A stretch of DNA of 51,283 nucleotides from contig NZ_JAKKFH010000037.1 in NCBI RefSeq assembly GCF_022230925.1, positions 1 through 51,283 of the forward strand, given 5' to 3'. A program made the translations under genes and the position numbers. Positions 16,094 to 22,864 of the stretch are shown one piece after another. Under the pieces are notes generated by a model. The model did not search any database. It was not told the DNA's origin and was given only the letters and a program-made list of their open reading frames with translations. Positions within the stretch are counted from its first letter, which is position 1; every line of letters begins with the position of its first letter. The DNA comes from Micromonospora alfalfae. GTDB lineage: Bacteria > Actinomycetota > Actinomycetes > Mycobacteriales > Micromonosporaceae.

Positions 16094-16549
16094 GTGCAGA
16101 TCTCCGCGCGCGGCGACTACGCGGTACGGGCGGCGTTGAGCCTCGCCACCGCGTACCCCTCGCTGATGTCCACCCAGGCCATCGCCGCGGAGCAGGACAT
16201 GCCCCGCAAGTTCCTGGAGGCGGTCCTGGCGGATCTGCGCCGGGCCGGCGTCGTCCGCGCCCAACGCGGCGCCGAGGGCGGCTACACGCTGGCCCGGCCA
16301 CCACGCGAGGTGACAGTCGGCGCGGTGCTGCGCGCCGTCGAAGGCCCACTGGCCGGGGTACGCGGGCTGCGCCCCGAGGAGACCCGGTACGAGGGTTCGG
16401 CGGAGAACCTGCCCGGCCTGTGGGTGGCGGTCCGCGCCGCCGTGCGGCGGGTCGTCGACGAGGTGAGCCTCGCCGAGATCGTCAGCGGTCGACTGCCCGC
16501 GCACGTCCGCAAGCTCACCGCGTTGCCCGACGCGTGGGAGCCCCGCTGA
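16094..16549 (+). CDS. Rrf2 family transcriptional regulator without cluster-binding cysteines
   Basis: A 151-aa winged-helix regulator: MQISARGDYAVRAALSLATA, IAAEQDMPRKFLEAVLADLR (recognition region) and GVVRAQRGAEGGYTLARPP (wing) are the family hallmarks. The protein contains no Cys at all, so it cannot bind an Fe-S cluster as IscR/NsrR/RsrR do; this fits the CymR-like branch that senses sulfur status through cysteine synthase. It starts at GTG 16094 and ends 12 bp from the convergent last gene of the sulfur operon, so control of that operon is a reasonable inference. Confidence 0.88.
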   Translation: MQISARGDYAVRAALSLATAYPSLMSTQAIAAEQDMPRKFLEAVLADLRRAGVVRAQRGAEGGYTLARPPREVTVGAVLRAVEGPLAGVRGLRPEETRYEGSAENLPGLWVAVRAAVRRVVDEVSLAEIVSGRLPAHVRKLTALPDAWEPR

Positions 16550-16561
16550 CCCCGGGTCGGC

Positions 16562-17173
16562 TCACAGCGTCCACACCACCTCCTCGGTGCTGAGTCGGGG
16601 CAGCCGCCGCTCCCAGGCGTCCGGGCCGGGGTGGCCCAGGTTGAGCAGCAGCAGCGCCTCGTGCCGGCCGTCGGAGAAGAACTCGCGGGTCACCCCGGCG
16701 GCGTCGAACCCGGCCATCGGGCCGGCGGCCAACCCGGCGGCACGTACGCCCACCAGCAGGTAGCCGATCTGGAGGGTCGCACTGAACCGGGCCTGCTCGG
16801 CGCGGGACGGACTGTCGCTCAGCCAGTCGCGGGCCTGCGGCCGGTGCGGGTACAGCTCGGGCAGCCGTTCGTGGAAGTCCAGGTCGGCAGCGAGCACCGC
16901 CACCAGTGGCGCGCTGGCCGTCTTCGCCCGGTTGCTCGACGACACGTACGGCAGCAGCCGCGCCCGCGCCGCCGCCGTGCGGAGCAGCAACACCCGCAGC
17001 GGCTGACCGTTGTACGCGGTCGGCCCGTACCGGACCAGGTCGTGGATCGCCGCGACCTGGGCGTCGGTGACCGGCTCGTCGGTGAACGTGTTGGCAGTGC
17101 GGGCTGCCCGGAACAGCAGGTCCTGGGCGGCCCGGTCCAACGCGAGCAGGTCGGCAGTGGTGACCCCGCTCAC
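16562..17173 (-). CDS. Nitroreductase family protein (malonic semialdehyde reductase-like)
   Basis: A 203-aa FMN-dependent nitroreductase-fold protein. It has RAARTANTFTDEPVTDAQVA with LVRYGPTAYNGQPLRVLLLR (FMN-binding region, about 30-65), and later LQIGYLLVGVRAAGLAAGPM (about 130-149) followed by GFDAAGV. The arrangement is that of the RutE/HadB branch (malonic semialdehyde reductase or related). GTG 17173 overlaps the TGA of the flavin reductase (GTGA), so it is translationally coupled as the last gene of the six-gene operon. It could reduce an aldehyde released by the monooxygenase or recycle flavin; both are inference. Confidence 0.87.
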   Translation of the reverse strand: MSGVTTADLLALDRAAQDLLFRAARTANTFTDEPVTDAQVAAIHDLVRYGPTAYNGQPLRVLLLRTAAARARLLPYVSSSNRAKTASAPLVAVLAADLDFHERLPELYPHRPQARDWLSDSPSRAEQARFSATLQIGYLLVGVRAAGLAAGPMAGFDAAGVTREFFSDGRHEALLLLNLGHPGPDAWERRLPRLSTEEVVWTL

Positions 17174-17730
17174 GTTGGCACGGCGGTGGTGTAGCCGCCC
17201 CGGTGGTGGACCAGCGGCGGGCCGTCGCCGCCGTCGCCGAGCGCCAGCGGTTCGGCGATCACCAGCGTGTGGTCGCCCGCCGGGACCCGGTGCACCACCC
17301 GGCAGAGCAGCCGGGCCAGCACGTCGTCGAGCAGCGGCACCCCGAACGGTCCCGATGTCCAGTCCGGGTACGCGGCGAACCGGTCGATGCCGCTGGTCGC
17401 GAAGACAGTGGCGGCCTGCCGCTGCCCGGCGCCCAACAGGTGCACGGCGACGTGCTCGGCGCGGGCGAGCACCGGCCAACTCGACGACGCCACCCCGAGG
17501 CAGAACGAGACCAGCGGAGGGTCAAGCGACACCGACGTGAACGAGGTCGCGGTGAAGCCCGCACGGATGGGCGCGCCGATCCCGCCGAGGCAGGCGGGGT
17601 CGGTGGCGCGGGCGACAGCGGTGACCACTGTGACGGTGCTGGCCTGGCGCCGCAGCAGAGCGCGGAACAGGTCCGGGTTCACCGGTCGCAGCCCGGCGAT
17701 GTCCGCCGCGGGGTGCTCCACCGTGGTCAT
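17170..17730 (-). CDS. Flavin reductase domain protein (FMN reductase partner)
   Basis: A 186-aa flavin-reductase-like protein (split barrel). It has LFRALLRRQASTVTVVTAVA near the start, then AGFTATSFTSVSLDPPLVSF (about 58-77) with the TATSF/SLDPPLV signature. GDHTLVIAEPLALG and PLVHHRGGYTT close the domain. Such proteins supply reduced FMN to two-component monooxygenases. Its ATG overlaps the stop of the LLM monooxygenase (ATGA) and its stop overlaps the nitroreductase start, so the trio is tightly coupled. The physiological partner is therefore very likely the LLM enzyme encoded immediately upstream. Confidence 0.92.
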   Translation of the reverse strand: MTTVEHPAADIAGLRPVNPDLFRALLRRQASTVTVVTAVARATDPACLGGIGAPIRAGFTATSFTSVSLDPPLVSFCLGVASSSWPVLARAEHVAVHLLGAGQRQAATVFATSGIDRFAAYPDWTSGPFGVPLLDDVLARLLCRVVHRVPAGDHTLVIAEPLALGDGGDGPPLVHHRGGYTTAVPT

Positions 17731-19061
17731 GCTGGCACCAGGCCCGACGCGGCGTACGCGCTGGCCGGTCGGGGCAGGCCGTAGTGCTCGCGCAGCGTCC
17801 GACCGGCGTACTCGGTGCGGAACAGCCCACGGGAACGCAGCACGGGCACCACGTGGTCGACGAAGTCGGCGAGCCCGCCGGGCAGGTGCGGCGGCATGAT
17901 GTTGAACCCGTCGGCGGCGCCCTGGGTGAACCACAGCTCGATCTGGTCGGCGATCTGCTCGGGCGTACCGGCGACGACCCGGTGACCCCGACCGCCGCCG
18001 AGCCGGCCGATCAGCTGGCGGATGGTGAGCTGTTCCCGGCGGGCCAGCTCGGTGACGAGCTGGTAGCGGCTCTGGTGGGCCTGCACGGTGCCGGCGGCCG
18101 GCAGCTCCGGCAGCGGCCCGTCCAGCGGCAGGCCGGTCAGGTCGATGCCGAGCATCCCGGAGAGCTGGGCCAGGGCGTAGTCGGGGACGATCAGCTCCTC
18201 CAGCTCGGCGGCGAGCGTCCGCGCCTCGGCCTCGGTGCCGCCGAGCACCGGCGCGATGCCGGGCAGGACCTTCACCAGGTCCGGGTCCCGGCCGGCGGCG
18301 GTGACCTGCCGGCGCAGCTCGGCGTAGAAGCTCTGCCCGTCGGCGAGGGTCTGCTGCGCGGTGAAGACCGCCTCGGCGTAGCGGGCGGCGAAGGCTATGC
18401 CGTCCGGCGACGAGCCGGCCTGCACCAGCAGCGGTCGACCCTGCGGCCCCCGGGGGATGTTCAGCGGGCCACGGACCTGGAACTCCGGCCCGCGGTGCGC
18501 CACCTCGTGCACCCGGTCGGTGTCGGCGAACACCCCGGCCGTGGTGTCGAAGACCAGCGCGTCGTCCTCCCAGCTGTCCCAGAGCTTGATCGCCACGTCG
18601 ACGAACTCGGCGGCCCGCCGGTAACGGTCGGCGTGTTCGGGGTGGCTGTCCCGGTTGAAGTTGACCGCCTCCCGCTCCTGGGCCGAGGTGACGATGTTCC
18701 AGCCGGCCCGACCGCCGCTGAGGTGGTCCAGCGAGGCGAACTTGCGGGCGACGTGGAACGGCTCGTTGTAGGTGGTGGAGACCGTCGCGATGAGACCGAT
18801 GTGTTCGGTCACCGCGGCGAGCGACGCGAGCAGGGTCAGCGGCTCGAAGACGGCCTGGATGTTGTGCCGGGGGTTCGGCCCGACCGACAGACCGTCGGCG
18901 AGGAAGAGCGAGTCGAGGGTGCCGCGTTCGGCGATCCGGGCCAGCTCCTGGAAGTGCCGTACGTCGGTGACCCGACGCGGGTCGGTGCGGGGGTGCCGCC
19001 AGGCGGCCTCGTGGTGGCCGACGCCCATCAGGAACGCGTTGAGGTGCAGAGTGCGGGTCAT
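17727..19061 (-). CDS. LLM-class flavin-dependent monooxygenase, NtaA/SnaA/DszA family
   Basis: A 444-aa FMNH2-dependent monooxygenase of the NtaA/SnaA/DszA (SoxA) family. The N-terminus LHLNAFLMGVGHHEAAWRHP is typical. Further family blocks are FLADGLSVGPNPRHNIQAVF, EHIGLIATVSTTYNEPFHVA, LSGGRAGWNIVTSAQ and PLLVQAGSSPDGIAFAARYA. Members oxidise sulfonates, sulfones, aminopolycarboxylates or related compounds. In this operon, beside an SsuABC-like importer and under a sulfur-type leader peptide, a carbon-sulfur-bond-cleaving role is the best inference; the exact substrate is open. It starts 11 bp after the permease stop. Confidence 0.92.
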   Translation of the reverse strand: MTRTLHLNAFLMGVGHHEAAWRHPRTDPRRVTDVRHFQELARIAERGTLDSLFLADGLSVGPNPRHNIQAVFEPLTLLASLAAVTEHIGLIATVSTTYNEPFHVARKFASLDHLSGGRAGWNIVTSAQEREAVNFNRDSHPEHADRYRRAAEFVDVAIKLWDSWEDDALVFDTTAGVFADTDRVHEVAHRGPEFQVRGPLNIPRGPQGRPLLVQAGSSPDGIAFAARYAEAVFTAQQTLADGQSFYAELRRQVTAAGRDPDLVKVLPGIAPVLGGTEAEARTLAAELEELIVPDYALAQLSGMLGIDLTGLPLDGPLPELPAAGTVQAHQSRYQLVTELARREQLTIRQLIGRLGGGRGHRVVAGTPEQIADQIELWFTQGAADGFNIMPPHLPGGLADFVDHVVPVLRSRGLFRTEYAGRTLREHYGLPRPASAYAASGLVPA

Positions 19062-19072
19062 TGGTGTCCGTC

Positions 19073-19945
19073 CTATCCGGCAGAGACGTCGACGCGCCAG
19101 GTGGAAAAGCGACGTTCGAGGGCGATGAGGAGCTGGTTGACGACCAGGCCGATGGCGGAGATCGTGATGATCCCGGAGTACATGTCGGCGATCGCGAAGT
19201 TGTACTGCGCGTAGTTGATGAGGTAGCCGAGCCCGGCCTTCGCACCGACCATCTCGGCCGCGACCAGCACCAGGATCGAGTACGCCCCGGCCAGCCGGAC
19301 GCCGGTGAAGATGGTCGGCACCGCGGCCGGCAGGATCACCTTCTGGAACAACCGCAGGTGGTTGAGCCCCATCGAGCGGGCCGACCGGATCAGCAGCGGG
19401 TCGACGCCCTTCACCCCGGCGATGGTGTTCAGCAGGATCGGCCAGGAGCACGCGTACAGCACCAGGGCGATCTTGGAAGTCTCCCCCAGGCCGAGGATGA
19501 GCACGAACACCGGCAGCAGGGCCAGCGCGGCGGTGTTGCGGAACACCTCCAGCAGCGGGCTGAGCAGCTCGGCGAGCGGCCGGTACCAGCCGATCAGCAA
19601 CCCGAGTGGGATGGCGGTGAGCACCGCCAGGCCGAGCCCGGCCAACGACCGGGTGAGGCTCGCGCCCACGTGCTCGGCGAGCTGCCCGCTGCGCAGCAAC
19701 CCCCACCAGGCCACCAGCACCTCGGACAGCGGCGGCAGGAAGACCCGGTCCACCAGCCCGAGCCGAGGTGCGCCCTCCCAGATCGCGGCCAGCGCGACGA
19801 TCGCGACGGTGCGGTGCAGCACCTTCGCGCCGATGCCGAGCAGCCGGCCGGCAAGCCCGCCGGAGCCGGGTCCGACGGCGGCCACCGCGTCGGGCACGGC
19901 CGCCGGGGCCGCCAGCCGGGCGGGACGTTCGGCGATGTCAACCAA
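19073..19945 (-). CDS. ABC transporter permease (SsuC/TauC-like)
   Basis: A 290-aa inner-membrane permease of the nitrate/sulfonate/taurine (BPD_transp_1) type with about six membrane helices. The EAA-type cytoplasmic loop is visible as LLIRSARSMGLNHLRLFQKV followed by ILPAAVP (about 196-222), which contacts the ATPase. The start is a TTG at 19945, preceded by GAGGAGG at 6 nt and overlapping the end of the ATPase gene; the longer open frame upstream only reads through the ATPase gene. It works with the adjacent ATPase and binding lipoprotein. Confidence 0.9.
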   Translation of the reverse strand: MVDIAERPARLAAPAAVPDAVAAVGPGSGGLAGRLLGIGAKVLHRTVAIVALAAIWEGAPRLGLVDRVFLPPLSEVLVAWWGLLRSGQLAEHVGASLTRSLAGLGLAVLTAIPLGLLIGWYRPLAELLSPLLEVFRNTAALALLPVFVLILGLGETSKIALVLYACSWPILLNTIAGVKGVDPLLIRSARSMGLNHLRLFQKVILPAAVPTIFTGVRLAGAYSILVLVAAEMVGAKAGLGYLINYAQYNFAIADMYSGIITISAIGLVVNQLLIALERRFSTWRVDVSAG

Positions 19946-20867
19946 CGCGGGCCTCCTCAGTGTGGGCCGCCGCCGGCGCCGCGCGCCGCGCGTCGGCTCC
20001 GGCGACGACGGGAGTACGAGCACCAACTGCTCCGGTGTGCGCGGTGCGGCTGCCGGTGGCGCCTTCGGCGGCCTGCGCGGCCCGCACCTCGTCCCGCAGC
20101 AGGGTCCAGATCTGGTGACGGTGGTGGCGGAACGCGTCGGTGGAGCGGACGTCCTCGACCGCGTCCCGGTCACCGAGGTCGATGTCGATGACCTGTTTGA
20201 GCCGCCCGGGCCGCGATGTCAGCACCGCCACCCGCTGACCCAGGTGGACGGCCTCGTCGATGCCGTGGGTGATGAACACGATCGTCTTGCCGGTACGGGC
20301 CCAGATCCGCACCAACTCGTCCTGCAACGAGTCGCGGGTCTGCGCGTCCAGGGCGGCGAACGGCTCGTCCATCAGCAGCACGTCCGGGTCGTACGCGAGG
20401 CTGCGGGCGATGGCCACTCGCTGCTTCATCCCGCCGGACAGCTCGTGCGGGTAGCGGTCGGCGAACCCGCGCAGGCCCACCAGGTCCAGGTGGTGCTCGA
20501 TCAGGGCGGCGCGATCGGCGCGGGGTACCCCCTTGGCCTCCAGGCCGAACGCGACGTTGCCGGCGGCGGTGCGCCAGGGCAGCAGCGCGTACTGCTGGAA
20601 GACGATGCCCCGGTCCAGGCCGGGGCCGGTGACGGGCCGACCGTCGACGAGCACCCGCCCCGCGGTCGGCTCGGTGAGCCCGCCGAGCAGGTCGAGCAGG
20701 GTGGACTTGCCGCAGCCGCTGGGGCCGACGACGACAAGGAACTCGCCGGGGCGTACCCCCAGGGTGACCTCGTCCAGCGCGGTGACCGCGCCGGCGCCGC
20801 CACGCCGGCTGGCGCGGACCGGGAAGGTCTTGCTCACCCGATCAAAGAGGATCTTGTCGGTGCTCAC
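19938..20867 (-). CDS. ABC transporter ATP-binding protein (SsuB/TauB-like)
   Basis: A 309-aa ATPase. Walker A GPSGCGKST (about 48-56), Q-loop FQQYALLPW (about 90-98), signature LSGGMKQR (about 143-150), Walker B VLLMDEP (about 163-169) and the switch His (FITHGID) are intact. The pattern MKQRVAIARSLAYDPDVLLM is typical of sulfonate/taurine/nitrate importers. About 60 residues at the C-terminus (from about 250) are an Ala/Arg/Thr-rich extension absent from E. coli SsuB. The GTG start overlaps the stop of the binding-protein gene (GTGA). Confidence 0.92.
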   Translation of the reverse strand: MSTDKILFDRVSKTFPVRASRRGGAGAVTALDEVTLGVRPGEFLVVVGPSGCGKSTLLDLLGGLTEPTAGRVLVDGRPVTGPGLDRGIVFQQYALLPWRTAAGNVAFGLEAKGVPRADRAALIEHHLDLVGLRGFADRYPHELSGGMKQRVAIARSLAYDPDVLLMDEPFAALDAQTRDSLQDELVRIWARTGKTIVFITHGIDEAVHLGQRVAVLTSRPGRLKQVIDIDLGDRDAVEDVRSTDAFRHHRHQIWTLLRDEVRAAQAAEGATGSRTAHTGAVGARTPVVAGADARRAAPAAAHTEEARVG

Positions 20868-21901
20868 GCGCTCCCCCCGTCCACGAAGGGGTTGAACCGG
20901 TTGGTGTAGATGTCGCCCGGCTTCGGACGGTCGCCCTTGATCTCGCCCTCGGCGGCGAGCCAGTCGATCCAGGTGCCGAACTCCTGCTCGCCGATCACGC
21001 CGCCACGGCCAGCGACGCCACTGCTCTTCCAGTACGCGACAAGCGACGGGTCCTCATTGCGGCCGCGCTTGCCGATGATGTCCCGCATCCGGGCGACCAC
21101 TGTCTCCCGGGGTTGGGTGCGGGCCCACTCGATGGCCTTGCCGACCCCGGTGACGAACGCCTTGACGGTCTCCGGGTTGCGCTTGATGAAGTCGTCCCGG
21201 AAGACGTAGGTGCCGCCGCTGAAGGCGCCGAGCAGCTCGTAGTCGGTGAAGATGGTGCGGATGCCGCCGCTGGCGACCGCCTTGTCCCGGATCACCCCGC
21301 CGAGCACCGCGACGTCGATCTGCCGCTGCCGCAGCGACTGCTCGGTATTGACAGGTGGCAGGGCGACCAGCTCGACCTGCTTGATCTCGGCGGGAGTGAG
21401 GCCGCCGCGGGCGAGCCAGGTCTTGAGCACGGCCTCGGCGTGCGCCCCGAGGGTGTTCATGCCGACCTTCCTGCCGATCAGGTCACGGGGGCTGCGGACC
21501 GGGCTGTCGTCGAGCACGTAGTAGCCCTGGAAGGTGTGCGCGTCCGAGCCGTAGTAGCTGACCACCGCGGTGATCGGGGCGTTGGCGGTGGCGAGCTTGA
21601 CGATGGCGCCGTTGAACGCGCCGCCGAAGTCGCTCTGACCGGTGGCAGTGGCCTGGATGTCCTGCGGGCCACCGGTGACGTTGCCGATCCACCTGAGCTT
21701 GACGTCGCCGAGGTAGCCGAGATCGGCGGCGAGTTCGGGGAGGGTGACCTGGCCGACCGAGCCCTGGTAGCGCAGCTCGCTGGCCTGGGTGCCGTCGGCT
21801 GCCGCGTCACCGGCGCAGCCGGCGGTGGCGGTGGCGGTGAGCACGGCCAGCGCGGCAACGGCGGCGAGCTCACGCAGAATGGCACGACGGGGTGGGGACA
21901 T
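20864..21901 (-). CDS. ABC substrate-binding lipoprotein (SsuA/NrtA-like)
   Basis: A 345-aa exported lipoprotein. The signal peptide has a PPRR n-region, a hydrophobic core and lipobox TAGC with Cys29. The mature part is of the aliphatic-sulfonate/nitrate family: ASELRYQGSVGQVTLPELAA, DFGGAFNGAIVKLATA, then SPRDLIGRKVGMNTLGAHAE and VAVLGGVIRDKAVA. ATG 21901 is chosen because the longer frame to 21964 would bury the signal peptide. It is the first gene of the operon, following the leader peptide by about 170 nt. Ligand is inferred to be an organosulfur compound. Confidence 0.9.
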   Translation of the reverse strand: MSPPRRAILRELAAVAALAVLTATATAGCAGDAAADGTQASELRYQGSVGQVTLPELAADLGYLGDVKLRWIGNVTGGPQDIQATATGQSDFGGAFNGAIVKLATANAPITAVVSYYGSDAHTFQGYYVLDDSPVRSPRDLIGRKVGMNTLGAHAEAVLKTWLARGGLTPAEIKQVELVALPPVNTEQSLRQRQIDVAVLGGVIRDKAVASGGIRTIFTDYELLGAFSGGTYVFRDDFIKRNPETVKAFVTGVGKAIEWARTQPRETVVARMRDIIGKRGRNEDPSLVAYWKSSGVAGRGGVIGEQEFGTWIDWLAAEGEIKGDRPKPGDIYTNRFNPFVDGGSA

Positions 21902-22012
21902 GGGGAGTCTCCTGATCTGTCCACGATGGGAAGCGGGAACGCCCGGAAGAGGGCGTGCGGGCACGCCGCTGCGCGGTGCGCGGTGCGCGGGCGTGCGGTG
22001 GGAGTGCGGCGC

Positions 22013-22067
22013 GGAGCCGAGCCGGATGGACCGGTGCGGCGCTGGAGCCGAGCCGGATGGGACCGGT
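22013..22067 (-). repeat. Duplicated 23-24-bp motif between leader peptide and operon
   Basis: ggagccgagccggatgg followed by accggt occurs at 22013-22035 and again, with one extra g, at 22044-22067. Further downstream in the transcript, gcacgcc/ggcgtgc arms (21961-21967 and 21990-21996) can form a hairpin. Together these could act as alternative RNA structures; function is inferred only from position. Confidence 0.55.
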
Positions 22068-22071
22068 CAGC

Positions 22072-22149
22072 TCAACAGAGCGCGCTCGCGTGTCGGACCA
22101 GGTCGACGTGCACACGAGCGGTGAGGAGAAGCTCATCCCGCTGCGACAT
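22072..22149 (-). CDS. Sulfur-operon leader peptide, 25 aa
   Basis: ATG 22149 encodes MSQRDELLLTARVHVDLVRH then ASALC and TGA. The core RVHVDLVRHASALC matches the actinobacterial putative leader peptide pattern (R-x-HVDLxRxASALC) found ahead of sulfur-assimilation and sulfonate-uptake operons. The terminal Cys codon (TGT) just before the stop suggests that charging of tRNA-Cys is the sensed signal, as in the cysteine attenuators described in mycobacteria. A -35/-10 pair upstream places transcription start at the A of the ATG, so the mRNA is probably leaderless. The binding-protein gene begins about 170 nt downstream on the same strand. Confidence 0.82.
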   Translation of the reverse strand: MSQRDELLLTARVHVDLVRHASALC

Positions 22150-22155
22150 GACCCC

Positions 22156-22185
22156 ATGCTGCCCGGGATCGGAACGAGCGGTCAA
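22156..22185 (-). promoter_or_regulatory. Predicted promoter of the sulfur operon
   Basis: On the minus strand TTGACC (22185-22180) and CAGCAT (22161-22156) are 18 nt apart. Transcription would begin about 7 nt later, at the A of the leader peptide ATG (22149), consistent with a leaderless transcript. Confidence 0.45.
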
Positions 22186-22397
22186 CGGCCTTCCAGAAGG
22201 TGAGACTTCTATCGCTGCCGATGTTACGAAGCGCCCCGAACAGGGTTTACCGTGCCGCAACACCTATCTGATGGGTAGAGATTGCGGCATCCGGTGGGCG
22301 ACCGTCCAGGACGGACAGCGAGAGGGTTTCAAAAGTTGTCGGTTCGGGCATGTTCGATCTCGACACGGCAGGGAACGGTGACGAGGGGAGACCTCCG

Positions 22398-22577
22398 ATG
22401 GGCCTCATGTTTCGCAAGCGCAAGAAGTACGGTCCGATCATCCTGAACTTCACCGAGAACGGCTTCTCCTCGTGGAGCATCAAGATCGGTCGCTGGTCCT
22501 GGAACTCCAAGGCCCGCGCGCACCGGGTCGACCTGCCGGGTCCACTGAGCTGGAAGCAGGACAAGTCCCGGTCGTAA
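22398..22577 (+). CDS. DUF4236-like small basic protein
   Basis: A 59-aa protein, MGLMFRKRKKYGPIILNFTE then SSWSIKIGRWSWNSKARAHR, ending KQDKSRS. The N-terminal FRKRKKxGPxxLNxTxNGxSSxSxxIG resembles the short DUF4236 domain, here a single intact copy. It is very basic, has no membrane segment, and has a good ribosome site (GGGGAG). Its function is unknown. A 17-bp terminator follows 13 bp after the stop, so it is monocistronic. Confidence 0.75.
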   Translation: MGLMFRKRKKYGPIILNFTENGFSSWSIKIGRWSWNSKARAHRVDLPGPLSWKQDKSRS

Positions 22578-22590
22578 GTATCCCGGGAGT

Positions 22591-22627
22591 CGAGCGGGGT
22601 GCCGGTGATTCACCGGCACCCCGCTCG
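22591..22627 (+). terminator. Perfect 17-bp hairpin terminator
   Basis: cgagcggggtgccggtg and its exact complement flank a 3-nt loop (att), 13 bp after the DUF4236 gene. Confidence 0.85.
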
Positions 22628-22735
22628 GCGTCCACCCCACCCCAGCCCGGCCCGCCCCCACCCCAGCCCGGCCCGCCCCCGGCCCGGCCCAGCCCGCCCG
22701 GGCCGGCCCGGCCCAGCCCGGGCCGGCCCGCCCCG
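22628..22735. repeat. C-rich low-complexity tract with short tandem repeats
   Basis: About 100 bp are almost only C and G with scattered A, built from units such as caccccagcccggcccgcc (two consecutive copies) and cccgggccggcccgg. The minus strand is G-rich. A complementary G-rich tract lies at about 22807-22862 on the plus strand, beyond a hairpin element. Confidence 0.75.
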
Positions 22736-22806
22736 GCGATCTTGCAGTTTCTGTCGCTGTTTTGCGTGGAATAGCCCTTATGCCGGGGCAGGAAGTGCAA
22801 GATCGC
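22736..22806. repeat. Intergenic inverted repeat (gcgatcttgca arms)
   Basis: gcgatcttgca (22736-22746) pairs exactly with tgcaagatcgc (22796-22806). With three mismatches the stem extends to 20 bp, enclosing about 31 bp including tggaatagcccttatgccgg. Short palindromic repeats opening with gatctt are seen in Micromonospora intergenic regions. Compare 51131-51175. Confidence 0.7.
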
Positions 22807-22864
22807 GTGGGTGCGGGTGGGTTGCGGGCAGGGTGCGGGTGGGGTGGGGGTGGGGTGGGGGCGG

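Noticed and set aside
17784..19214. 476-aa plus frame opposite the LLM monooxygenase
   Set aside because: Antisense shadow, rich in Gly/Arg/Val with no domain.
21961..22071. S-box or other riboswitch before the sulfur operon
   Set aside because: I could not find conserved SAM-riboswitch cores; the leader peptide and repeats explain the region better.
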